From the NCBI GenBank assembly GCA_910583835.1, contig CAJTYM010000024.1, positions 1-60,757 on the forward strand: a stretch of 60,757 bases of DNA. Reading direction: 5' to 3'. Position 1 is the stretch's first letter; each line of letters begins with the position of its first letter. The DNA comes from an uncultured Lachnospiraceae bacterium (GTDB lineage: Bacteria; Bacillota; Clostridia; Lachnospirales; Lachnospiraceae). The position numbers and the translations under genes are program-made. The notes below the pieces were generated by a model, which ran no database searches, was not told where the DNA came from, and worked only from the letters and a program-made list of their open reading frames with translations. Below are positions 1-6,882 of this stretch, piece after piece.

Positions 1-57
1 AGGTTAAAACCTGACTCTTTGAACCTGTCAGTTAATACTGTCGTAGGGAGCGGAACG
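1..57 (+). promoter_or_regulatory. TPP riboswitch (THI element), 3' half only
   Basis: The window opens inside a thiamin pyrophosphate riboswitch. Visible are CTTTGAACCTG, then a small stem, then CGTAGGGAG, which match the conserved 3' half of the THI box. The 5' half (the CUGAGA part) lies left of the window. It is followed at once by a terminator and then thiC, so it should repress the thi operon by premature termination when TPP is abundant. The motif is seen; the mechanism is inferred from known Firmicute THI elements. Confidence 0.88.
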
Positions 58-65
58 ATATTAAG

Positions 66-98
66 AAGAAGACGCGGTTACGGCTCGTCTTCTTTTTT
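66..98 (+). terminator. Intrinsic terminator of the TPP riboswitch
   Basis: A nine-base arm AAGAAGACG pairs with CGTCTTCTT around an 11-nt loop and runs into T6. It sits between the riboswitch and thiC, the expected place for the expression platform of a transcription-attenuating riboswitch. Confidence 0.85.
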
Positions 99-170
99 AG
101 TAGGAAATTCCTTGTTTTCTGTGGAGAAAACGCTTTCTTCCATATCAGTCCTATGCCAGAAGGAGGAAAA

Positions 171-1475
171 ATGAGAGAATACGCAACACAAATGGAAGCT
201 GCCCGCAAGGGCATTGTAACGGAGGAGTTAAAGAAAGTAGCTGGGAAAGAGCGGATGAGCACGGATGAATTGCTGCCGCTGGTGGCTGAGGGGAAGGTGG
301 CTATCTGCGCCAACAGGAAGCATGCCTGTATTGAGCCAGAGGGCGTGGGTTCTATGCTGAGGACAAAGATTAACGTAAATCTCGGCGTATCCCGGGACTG
401 CAAGGATTATGACATTGAGATGCAAAAGGTCATGGAAGCCGTAAATTTGGGGGCGCATGCCATTATGGACCTGTCCTCCCATGGAGATACCATCCCATTT
501 CGCAGAAAACTCACATCTGAGTGCCCGGCGATGATTGGCACGGTTCCTGTCTATGATTCGGTCATCCATTACCAGAGGGATTTGGCAACGCTGACGGCCA
601 AGGATTTTATTGATGTGGTGCGTCTTCATGCGGAGGATGGCGTGGATTTTGTCACTTTGCACTGCGGAATTACCAGAAAGACGATTGAGCAGATTAAGAA
701 ACACAAACGGAAAATGAATATTGTCTCCCGCGGAGGTTCGCTGGTATTTGCCTGGATGTGCATGACTGGGGAGGAAAATCCCTTTTATGAATATTTTGAC
801 GAAATCTTAGAAATCTGCCGGGAATACGATGTGACGATTTCCCTGGGGGATGCCTGCCGTCCGGGCTGCCTTGCCGATGGCTCCGATGTGTGTCAGATTG
901 AGGAGCTGGTGCGTCTGGGTGAATTGACAAAACGCGCTTGGGAACGTGATGTGCAGGTGATGGTCGAAGGACCGGGACATATGCCGATGGACCAGATTGC
1001 GGCGAACATGAAGCTGCAGCAGACTATCTGCATGGGGGCACCGTTTTATGTATTGGGGCCCATTGTCACCGATATTGCCCCAGGATATGACCATATCACT
1101 TCCGCAATCGGCGGTGCAATTGCCGCCCAGAGTGGCGCGGCTTTCCTCTGCTATGTGACGCCGGCAGAACATCTGGCGCTGCCCAATGTGGAGGACGTGA
1201 AACAAGGGATTATCGCTTCTAAAATTGCAGCCCATGCGGCGGATATCGCCAAGGGCGTCCGCGGAGCCAGGGAGATTGACGACAGGATGGCAGATGCCAG
1301 GAGGGAACTGGATTGGGAGACGCAGTGGGAGTGTGCCCTAGACCCGGAGACGGCGAAGAAGATTCGCGAGGACAGGAAGCCGGAGCATGACGACACCTGT
1401 TCAATGTGCGGCAAGTTCTGTGCTGTGCGCAGCATGAACAAGGCATTGTCCGGGGAATACATAGATATCCTGTAA
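171..1475 (+). CDS. thiC: Phosphomethylpyrimidine synthase ThiC
   Basis: Radical SAM-like enzyme converting aminoimidazole ribotide to HMP phosphate, the pyrimidine branch of thiamin synthesis. At 434 aa it is the short form typical of clostridia, lacking the long N-terminal region of proteobacterial ThiC. The C-terminal iron-sulfur cluster cysteines are visible as CSMCGKFC (Cys410, 413, 417), a CX2CX3C spacing. Internal landmarks include VEGPGHMPMDQ and the GAPFYVLGP stretch. The ATG at 171 is chosen over one at 153 because AGGAGG lies just upstream (161-166) and the protein then starts MREYATQ like its relatives. First gene of the thi operon, under the TPP riboswitch. Confidence 0.97.
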   Translation: MREYATQMEAARKGIVTEELKKVAGKERMSTDELLPLVAEGKVAICANRKHACIEPEGVGSMLRTKINVNLGVSRDCKDYDIEMQKVMEAVNLGAHAIMDLSSHGDTIPFRRKLTSECPAMIGTVPVYDSVIHYQRDLATLTAKDFIDVVRLHAEDGVDFVTLHCGITRKTIEQIKKHKRKMNIVSRGGSLVFAWMCMTGEENPFYEYFDEILEICREYDVTISLGDACRPGCLADGSDVCQIEELVRLGELTKRAWERDVQVMVEGPGHMPMDQIAANMKLQQTICMGAPFYVLGPIVTDIAPGYDHITSAIGGAIAAQSGAAFLCYVTPAEHLALPNVEDVKQGIIASKIAAHAADIAKGVRGAREIDDRMADARRELDWETQWECALDPETAKKIREDRKPEHDDTCSMCGKFCAVRSMNKALSGEYIDIL

Positions 1476-1561
1476 AAATGAAAAACAGAAGAGAATAGAA
1501 TTTTGTAACAAAGAACAATTGAGAAAATAAATAGCCTGAAATATAAAATGGAGAATTAATT

Positions 1562-2101
1562 ATGAAGATAAACATTAGAAAACTTGCACTGGCAGGAATG
1601 ATGACGGCGCTCGGCGTGTGCCTTTCTGCTTTTTCCGTTCCAGTGGGCGCCTCGCGCTGCTTTCCTATCCAGCATCTGCTGAACGTGTTAGCTGGCGTGT
1701 TTCTGGGACCGGGATATGCACTGGGATTTTCTTTTTCCACGGCGTTTATCCGCAACCTTCTGGGAACCGGAAGCTTGCTTGCATTTCCAGGCAGCATGGC
1801 AGGTGCGTTTCTGAGTGCGCTTTTGTACCGATTTAGCGGCAAAATCTGGATGGCAATTGCCGGCGAGGTTGTAGGGACCGGGATACTGGGCGGCATATTG
1901 TGTTATCCCATCGCAATTCTGCTGATGGGCAATCAGGAGGCGGCAGTATTAACCTATGTGATGCCATTTCTCATCAGCACCATAGGAGGTTGCGCATTGG
2001 CAGCCATGCTTTTGGGCGTTCTCTGTAAGTCCGGCGCGTTCCGCGTTCTGAAAAATATGGTGGAAGAAGGGACGCATTTTGCGAAAGGACAGTCGTCATG
2101 A
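1562..2101 (+). CDS. thiW: ThiW family thiazole/thiamin precursor transporter (ECF S component)
   Basis: A 179-aa integral membrane protein with about five to six hydrophobic segments. It has the ThiW-family features near the start, GASRCFPIQHLLNVLAGVFL and the following glycine-rich segment, and FIRNLLGTGSLLAFPGSM. ThiW proteins are substrate-binding S components of energy-coupling factor transporters and are linked to uptake of the thiazole precursor. Its place between thiC and thiM, the thiazole salvage kinase, fits that role. The ECF energising module (EcfA/EcfT) is not in the window. The stop codon overlaps the thiM start (ATGA). RBS GGAG is modest. Confidence 0.9.
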   Translation: MKINIRKLALAGMMTALGVCLSAFSVPVGASRCFPIQHLLNVLAGVFLGPGYALGFSFSTAFIRNLLGTGSLLAFPGSMAGAFLSALLYRFSGKIWMAIAGEVVGTGILGGILCYPIAILLMGNQEAAVLTYVMPFLISTIGGCALAAMLLGVLCKSGAFRVLKNMVEEGTHFAKGQSS

Positions 2102-3051
2102 AGCTGGAAAGAAGGGACTTGCTTTGTGAAACGTCAGTCGTCATGAAGCCGGGAAGGGAAATTACGCCGGAGCAGGTTAGTGGGATATTTCAGGAGATAA
2201 AAAGGAGCAGGCCGCTGGTACATATGATTCCCAATGCGGTGTCGGCAGCCTTGTGCGCCGATGGGCTGGCGGCCATGGGAGCGCGGCCGCTGATGGCAGT
2301 GGAAGCACGGGAGATGGCGGAGATTACCAGGCAGGCAGATGCTTGTGTTTTAAATCTGGGACAGCCCTATGCCGGGAAATGGGAGGCAGCGGGTATCGTC
2401 TTACAGGAGGCGGCAAAGCACAAGAAACCGCTGGTTTTAGACCCGGTAGGCTGCGGGGCTTCGCGGTACCGTCTGCAATCCGTACAGAAACTCTTATCGC
2501 TGCCGTGGAAAGGGATTGTGAAAGGCAACCGTTCAGAAATATACAGCATACAGCAAAACTGTGTGACGAGGGAAGGCATCGATGCAGTGGCAGAACATGA
2601 GCTTGCCGGGCAGATTCCTGCGGGCAGGGTGTATCTGGTAACCGGCAAGGCAGATACCGTTCTGTGGAGTGATAAGAGCCTACAGCTTTCGTATGGGCGG
2701 GAAATGAGCCGCTGCAATTTGGAAGGGAATGGCCTGCAGCAGGAAATGAGCCGCTACAATATTGTGGGAAGCGGCTGTCTGCTAGGAGCGGTGGTGGGCG
2801 CCTGTTACGGCGTTGCCGGTAAGGAGACCTGTCGGAACGCCGCAGATTCGCAAGAAGCACAATTTGGGCAGACGGACATGCCGGGGACGGAGGTTCTGGC
2901 TGCTGTGGCAGCTTCCTTAGGGCTGGCATTTGCCCTGGAGAAAGCTGCCCAAGCGTCTGGATATGGCATGGCAAAATTATATTTGCTGGATGCGCTCTGC
3001 CGGTTAGATGGGCAAGAATTTGCGGGCTGGTTGGAACGGAATTACCCCTAA
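2098..3051 (+). CDS. thiM: Hydroxyethylthiazole kinase ThiM, with inserted in-frame repeats
   Basis: Phosphorylates 4-methyl-5-hydroxyethylthiazole for thiamin salvage. Family landmarks are RPLVHMIPNAVS near the N-terminus, VLDPVGCGAS, KGNRSEI and the catalytic VGSGCLLGA loop with Cys227. At 317 aa it is about 50 aa longer than usual. Part of the excess is an N-terminal extension built on a 45-nt direct duplication (CAGTCGTCATGAAG at 2090 and again at 2135), which leaves a second possible ATG at 2143. Another is a 14-codon partial repeat (EMSRCN and EMSRYN) inserted just before the catalytic loop. The start at 2098 keeps the Shine-Dalgarno AAAGGA and overlaps thiW. The C-terminal third also has an unusual insertion (DSQEAQFGQTD). 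Confidence 0.93.
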   Translation: MKLERRDLLCETSVVMKPGREITPEQVSGIFQEIKRSRPLVHMIPNAVSAALCADGLAAMGARPLMAVEAREMAEITRQADACVLNLGQPYAGKWEAAGIVLQEAAKHKKPLVLDPVGCGASRYRLQSVQKLLSLPWKGIVKGNRSEIYSIQQNCVTREGIDAVAEHELAGQIPAGRVYLVTGKADTVLWSDKSLQLSYGREMSRCNLEGNGLQQEMSRYNIVGSGCLLGAVVGACYGVAGKETCRNAADSQEAQFGQTDMPGTEVLAAVAASLGLAFALEKAAQASGYGMAKLYLLDALCRLDGQEFAGWLERNYP

Positions 3052-3085
3052 GCTATAACATGGAAAAGCAAAGAAGGAGAAGAAA

Positions 3086-3766
3086 ATGGAATTGTGGCTG
3101 TATTTAATTGCGGATTTCTCTTATGGGGAGGAAAAAATCAGGGAGTCACTGAAAGCGGGCATAGATTATATTCAGCTGCGGGAGAAAAATATTTCATCAG
3201 CGGAATATCTGCGCAGAGCCAAATACCTGCATGAGATGGTTCAGGGATTTGATACGAAGCTGATTATTAACGACCGGCTGGACATCGCCCTGCTTTGCGG
3301 TGCGGACGGCGTACATCTGGGGCAGGATGACGTGCCGGTCAAAGATGCAAGGAAGCTGCTGGGCGCGGGGAAAATAATCGGGGCTACGGCAAAGACGGCA
3401 GCCCAGGCGCGGCAAGCGATGGCGGACGGTGCGGATTACCTGGGCAGCGGCGCATGGTTCCCCACAACGACAAAGCAGGATGCCGTGCCTATTTCCGAGG
3501 AGGTTTATCAGCAGATATTGGCAGCAGCCCCCATCCCCAATGTGGCTGTGGGAGGGATTACGGCAGAAAATGGCGGCAAGCCCTTGAAATGCGGTGCATC
3601 GGGGCTTGCCATTTCGGCGGGGATTCTGAGTGCCCGCAGCCCAGCGGCTGAGGTGCAGAAAATTCGGGAACTTTTTGCGCAGTTTCGCGGAGATGGAGAC
3701 GGAATGGGAACTTTTGCGCAGTTTCGCGGAGATGGAGACGGAACTGAAACTTTTGAGGCTTGGTAA
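3086..3766 (+). CDS. thiE: Thiamine-phosphate synthase ThiE
   Basis: Couples HMP pyrophosphate with thiazole phosphate to give thiamin phosphate. TIM-barrel signatures are visible: YIQLREKN (pyrophosphate-binding Arg), LIINDRLDIA, GADGVHLGQDD, GATAKT, WFPTTTKQDA and VAVGGI near residue 150. RBS AAGGAG precedes the ATG. It is 226 aa, slightly long, because the C-terminus ends in a 13-residue tandem duplication (FAQFRGDGDG twice) beyond the normal barrel. The neighbours thiM and thiD supply its two substrates. Confidence 0.96.
   Translation: MELWLYLIADFSYGEEKIRESLKAGIDYIQLREKNISSAEYLRRAKYLHEMVQGFDTKLIINDRLDIALLCGADGVHLGQDDVPVKDARKLLGAGKIIGATAKTAAQARQAMADGADYLGSGAWFPTTTKQDAVPISEEVYQQILAAAPIPNVAVGGITAENGGKPLKCGASGLAISAGILSARSPAAEVQKIRELFAQFRGDGDGMGTFAQFRGDGDGTETFEAW
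3673..3743 (+). repeat. 39-nt in-frame tandem duplication at the 3' end of thiE
   Basis: Two identical 32-nt units (3673-3704 and 3712-3743, beginning TTTTGCGCAGTTTCGCGG) with a 39-nt period. The period keeps frame, so the ThiE tail gains 13 residues. Confidence 0.95.
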
Positions 3767-3787
3767 TTTTGGAAAGTGAGGGAGAAC

Positions 3788-4576
3788 ATGAAGACAGTGC
3801 TTGCGATAGCGGGCAGCGACTGCAGCGGGGGGGCTGGCATCCAGGCGGATTTGAAGACCATCACATCGCTGGGGCTGTATGGGGAGACAGTGATAACTGC
3901 CTTGACGGCGCAGAATACGATGGGGGTAGCGGATATCTGTCCGGTATCCCCTGATTTTTTGCGAAAGCAGCTGGAGTGTGTGTTTACAGATATTGTGCCG
4001 GATGCGGTGAAAGTGGGAATGGTTACCGGGGTGGCGCAGATGCGGGTCATCCGGGACTGCCTGGTGAAATACCGGGCAAGCCAGGTGGTGATGGATACCG
4101 TGATGGTGTCTACGAGCGGCAGGCATCTGATGGAGCCGGAGGCAGTTGGCTATTACAGGGAAAATCTGCTGCCGTTGGCGACAATCTGTACGCCAAATCT
4201 GCCGGAAGCGGAGCTGTTGTTAAAAACAACCATTAAAACTAAGAAAGAAAGGGTTGCGGCGGCAAGGGAGTTTGCGTTACAATACAGGGGTATCATTTAT
4301 TTGAAAGGCGGTCACGATGACTGCCGCGCTGACGATTTGTTTTACGATGGAGAGGAATTTGCCTGGTTTGAGGCTCCTCATATCGACAACAGCAATACCC
4401 ATGGGACGGGATGCACCTTGTCCTCAGCCATTGCCTGTGGGCTGGCGAGGGGGCTGTCTGCAAAGGACAGCGCCTGGGAAGCCAAGCAATATGTGATGGG
4501 CGCCATTGCTGATGGCATGGACCTGGGCAAAGGAAACGGACCGTTAAACCATATGTACCGCATGAAGAAACCGTAA
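3788..4576 (+). CDS. thiD: Hydroxymethylpyrimidine/phosphomethylpyrimidine kinase ThiD
   Basis: Ribokinase-fold kinase that phosphorylates HMP and HMP phosphate to the pyrophosphate used by ThiE. The N-terminus KTVLAIAGSDCSGGAGIQAD is diagnostic, and the anion-hole/catalytic motif GTGCTLSSAIA is near residue 205. 262 aa, normal length. A GTG at 3776 is in frame, but the ATG at 3788 is preferred: it follows GAGGGAG at 3778-3784 and matches homologous N-termini. Last gene of the thi cluster. The cluster has no thiG, thiH, thiS or thiF, so thiazole would have to come from salvage or from genes elsewhere. Confidence 0.96.
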   Translation: MKTVLAIAGSDCSGGAGIQADLKTITSLGLYGETVITALTAQNTMGVADICPVSPDFLRKQLECVFTDIVPDAVKVGMVTGVAQMRVIRDCLVKYRASQVVMDTVMVSTSGRHLMEPEAVGYYRENLLPLATICTPNLPEAELLLKTTIKTKKERVAAAREFALQYRGIIYLKGGHDDCRADDLFYDGEEFAWFEAPHIDNSNTHGTGCTLSSAIACGLARGLSAKDSAWEAKQYVMGAIADGMDLGKGNGPLNHMYRMKKP

Positions 4577-4590
4577 AGGGGATTTGGAAA

Positions 4591-5520
4591 ATGAAGAAAA
4601 AATTATTATTGCTGGGGCTGGGATTCTGCCTTTTGGCAGCAGCCTGCAGCGGAAAAAAGGCAGAGAAAGAAGAGGTGCAGCCGAACCAAAGCGAGCAAGA
4701 GGCAGCAGATTCACAGGAAGAAAAGACAGATGAGCCGGGGGAAGATGGGAACGATAAGGAGGATGGGCAGGATATCCCCAAGGGAGATAAGGAGGATGAC
4801 AGCCAGGCAGCAGCCGGCAAGGAATTGTCAAAGGCGCCAGAAGTGACGTTTACCGATTATTCCCAGGATATCAAGGATGAGGACAACGGTGTGCTTATGC
4901 TGTCTGTCATGGAAAACTGCCCGGTGATTTCTATTGAGGAAAATCAGGATATTGCCCAGAGGATGAATATGGTCTTTGAGCAGCAGCATGTCACCAACCA
5001 GGACGAGATAACGAGAAAGGCACAGGAAGCCAAAGACTACTATAAGAGTTTGTCTGAGGAGGAAGCTGCAGCCTGGGCAGGATATGGCTATGGCATGAAC
5101 TATAAAGTGATGTATGCTTCCACGCGCATTCTCAGCATGGAAGCGGAAGGCTATGACTGGCAAGGGTCAACGCATCCCAACACATGGACATCCTCCTATT
5201 GTTTCGATGTAACGACAGGGGATTTGCTTTATCTGGCGGATATTTTGACAAATGAAGAGGAAGCGCGCAAAATTGTCTCCCAGCATATTCTGGATACGAT
5301 TACTAAGGATCCATACAAGGATGCTCTTTTGGACGATTATGAGAGTTATGTGCCCGATGTTTTGACGGAAAATACATTTTACCTCAATGAGAAGGGATTG
5401 GTGGTAATTTGCAACCCCTATATGGTCACGGCTTACGCAGCAGGTACGATAGAGGTGGAGGTTCCATATGAACAACTGAAAGACGTGATGAATGAGAAAT
5501 ATTTAATCAACATTAAATAA
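4591..5520 (+). CDS. Lipoprotein with DUF4163/DUF3298 (RsiV/PdaC-like) domains
   Basis: A 309-aa exported lipoprotein. The signal peptide ends in the lipobox LAAAC, with Cys19 as the lipid-modified residue. A Glu/Asp/Gln-rich linker of about 55 residues follows. The folded part has a DUF4163-like region (about 85-190) and a C-terminal DUF3298-like region (about 215-305), recognised by the FYLNEKGLVVICNPY and AAGTIEVEVPY patterns. This arrangement is found in the extracytoplasmic part of the anti-sigma factor RsiV, which binds lysozyme, and beside the deacetylase PdaC. No catalytic domain is attached here. It follows thiD by 14 nt and may be co-transcribed, but a thiamin role is not indicated. 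Confidence 0.75.
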   Translation: MKKKLLLLGLGFCLLAAACSGKKAEKEEVQPNQSEQEAADSQEEKTDEPGEDGNDKEDGQDIPKGDKEDDSQAAAGKELSKAPEVTFTDYSQDIKDEDNGVLMLSVMENCPVISIEENQDIAQRMNMVFEQQHVTNQDEITRKAQEAKDYYKSLSEEEAAAWAGYGYGMNYKVMYASTRILSMEAEGYDWQGSTHPNTWTSSYCFDVTTGDLLYLADILTNEEEARKIVSQHILDTITKDPYKDALLDDYESYVPDVLTENTFYLNEKGLVVICNPYMVTAYAAGTIEVEVPYEQLKDVMNEKYLINIK

Positions 5521-5521
5521 T

Positions 5522-5550
5522 TGCTATAGCAAGCGGCAAAATAATTTGTC
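5522..5550 (+). repeat. 29-bp direct repeat, left copy (contains palindrome)
   Basis: A 29-nt unit beginning TGCTATAGCAAGCGGCAAAA recurs at 6183-6211 with three differences. Its second half GGCAAA-ATAA-TTTGTC is a small hairpin. The two copies bracket the Nudix gene. Confidence 0.85.
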
Positions 5551-5604
5551 CCCTACTATAACTCTTCCGGGGGATGCGCACGATTTTGGCTGCGGCAGGA
5601 GAAA

Positions 5605-6111
5605 ATGATGGAGAAATCACCACTCACTACCCTGTGCTACATAGAAAAAGATGATAAATATCTGATGCTCCACAGGGTAAAAAAGGAAAAAGATGTAAAT
5701 AAAGATAAATGGATTGGAATAGGCGGGCATTTTGAAATTGGGGAAAGCCCGGAAGAATGCCTGCTCCGGGAAGTCAGGGAGGAAACCGGCCTTACGCTGA
5801 CAGGTTTTTCTTTTCGCGGAATCGTCACATTTTCGGCTGTTGGCTGGCCCACAGAATACATGTGCCTGTACACGGCAGACCAGTTTGAAGGGACGCTGAC
5901 GGAATGCGATGAGGGTACTTTGGAGTGGGTGGAAAAAGAGCGCCTGATGTCCTTGAACCTCTGGGAGGGCGATAAGATTTTTTTCCGGCTGCTATTGGAA
6001 AATGCGCCTTTCTTTTCCCTGAAATTAAGCTATGATGGGGATGAACTGACAGAAGCGGCGCTGAATGGGAAAATTATGGATAAGCCTGATTTATGGCAGG
6101 AAAAGGAATAA
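5605..6111 (+). CDS. Nudix hydrolase, MutT/MTH1-like (probable 8-oxo-dGTP diphosphatase)
   Basis: A 168-aa Nudix protein with a complete Nudix box at residues 41-63: GHFEIGE, then REVREETGL, giving the GX5EX7REUXEEXGU pattern. Preceding residues LHRVKKEKDVNKDKWIGIGG and the downstream EWVEKERLMSLNLWEGD segment match MutT-type 8-oxo-dGTP or purine NTP diphosphatases that sanitise nucleotide pools. Two adjacent ATGs (5605, 5608) follow CAGGAG, and either may be used. The gene is monocistronic, with its own terminator, and is flanked by near-identical 29-bp direct repeats. Substrate is inferred, since Nudix specificity cannot be read from the box. Confidence 0.88.
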   Translation: MMEKSPLTTLCYIEKDDKYLMLHRVKKEKDVNKDKWIGIGGHFEIGESPEECLLREVREETGLTLTGFSFRGIVTFSAVGWPTEYMCLYTADQFEGTLTECDEGTLEWVEKERLMSLNLWEGDKIFFRLLLENAPFFSLKLSYDGDELTEAALNGKIMDKPDLWQEKE

Positions 6112-6129
6112 ATATAATCAGGATAGAAT

Positions 6130-6170
6130 AACCAGACCTCCTTGGAGATAGTCTTTTAGGGGGTCTGGTT
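6130..6170 (+). terminator. Intrinsic terminator after the Nudix gene
   Basis: AACCAGACCTCC pairs with GGGGGTCTGGTT around a 17-nt loop. The following T-run is weak (CTTGCATT). Confidence 0.65.
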
Positions 6171-6182
6171 CTTGCATTAAAA

Positions 6183-6211
6183 TGTTATAGTAAGCGACAA
6201 AATAATTTGTC
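6183..6211 (+). repeat. 29-bp direct repeat, right copy
   Basis: Partner of 5522-5550 (26 of 29 bases identical). Here the hairpin CGACAAA-ATAA-TTTGTCG is perfect. It lies three bases from the stop of the minus-strand glycosylase gene, so it could also act as that gene's terminator. Confidence 0.85.
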
Positions 6212-6213
6212 GT

Positions 6214-6732
6214 TCACTCTATATAAGGAGACAGTCTTTCCTGCCAGTAATCGCACAGGCGCTGCAGGCTCCAGGAGGCGTTGGCAGGGCTGGTGCTCGG
6301 CAGTTTTTGTATCGGGCAGATGTCCGCAAAATCTTTGAGCGCCGGAGCGGAATATTTTTCAAATAATTCACAGGCCTTGCTGCCGTTGCCGAAGATGGCG
6401 GTGATGGGGCATTGCTGCAGCAGCCATGGGATGTCGGCGGGAACTACATTGCGGATACTGCTGTCGGAAGAACCGATGATTTCACAGCTTTGAATGACGT
6501 CCCAGACGGCGATGCCATGCTTGTGCAGGAGCTGTTTTTTCTCCTCGGTGGTTGCGGGAAGCGGTTCTTTCGTAATATGGGATAGGACTTTCCAGAATCG
6601 GTTCTGGGGATGCCCATAATAAAACTGCTGTTCGCGGGATTTGACGGAGGGGAAGGTTCCCAGGATCAGGATTTTGGAATCTTTGCTGAATACAGGTGCA
6701 AATTCGTGGGTGAGGCGTTGGTAATCTGACAT
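6214..6732 (-). CDS. DNA-deoxyinosine (hypoxanthine) glycosylase, UDG superfamily family 6
   Basis: A 172-aa member of the uracil-DNA glycosylase superfamily. Motif 1 reads LILGTFPSVKSREQQFYYGH followed by PQNRFW, and motif 2 reads LPSTSPANAS. These are the signatures of the small family that excises hypoxanthine (deaminated adenine) and in some members uracil. It acts in base excision repair. The ATG at 6732 is chosen because AAAGGAG stands six bases upstream; an in-frame start 24 nt earlier lacks one. Together with the adjacent Nudix gene it forms a small DNA damage-avoidance pair, although the genes are convergent and not an operon. Confidence 0.85.
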   Translation of the reverse strand: MSDYQRLTHEFAPVFSKDSKILILGTFPSVKSREQQFYYGHPQNRFWKVLSHITKEPLPATTEEKKQLLHKHGIAVWDVIQSCEIIGSSDSSIRNVVPADIPWLLQQCPITAIFGNGSKACELFEKYSAPALKDFADICPIQKLPSTSPANASWSLQRLCDYWQERLSPYIE

Positions 6733-6817
6733 AATCGGCTCCTTTCGTTTTTGCACTATTATAGTACAGGAATGTGCAGATTTCCAGAGGAAAAGGCTGT
6801 TTTATGGGGCAAAAAGA

Positions 6818-6846
6818 TTGTAAAATAGTGGACAATGTAGTATAAT
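6818..6846 (+). promoter_or_regulatory. Sigma-A promoter for the EAL gene
   Basis: TTGTAA at 6818-6823, 17-nt spacer, TATAAT at 6841-6846. Transcription would start near 6853, which rules out the upstream ATG at 6847 and supports the start at 6883. Confidence 0.8.
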
Positions 6847-6882
6847 ATGGCATATAGACCCAGCGAATCGAGGGGAATCAAT

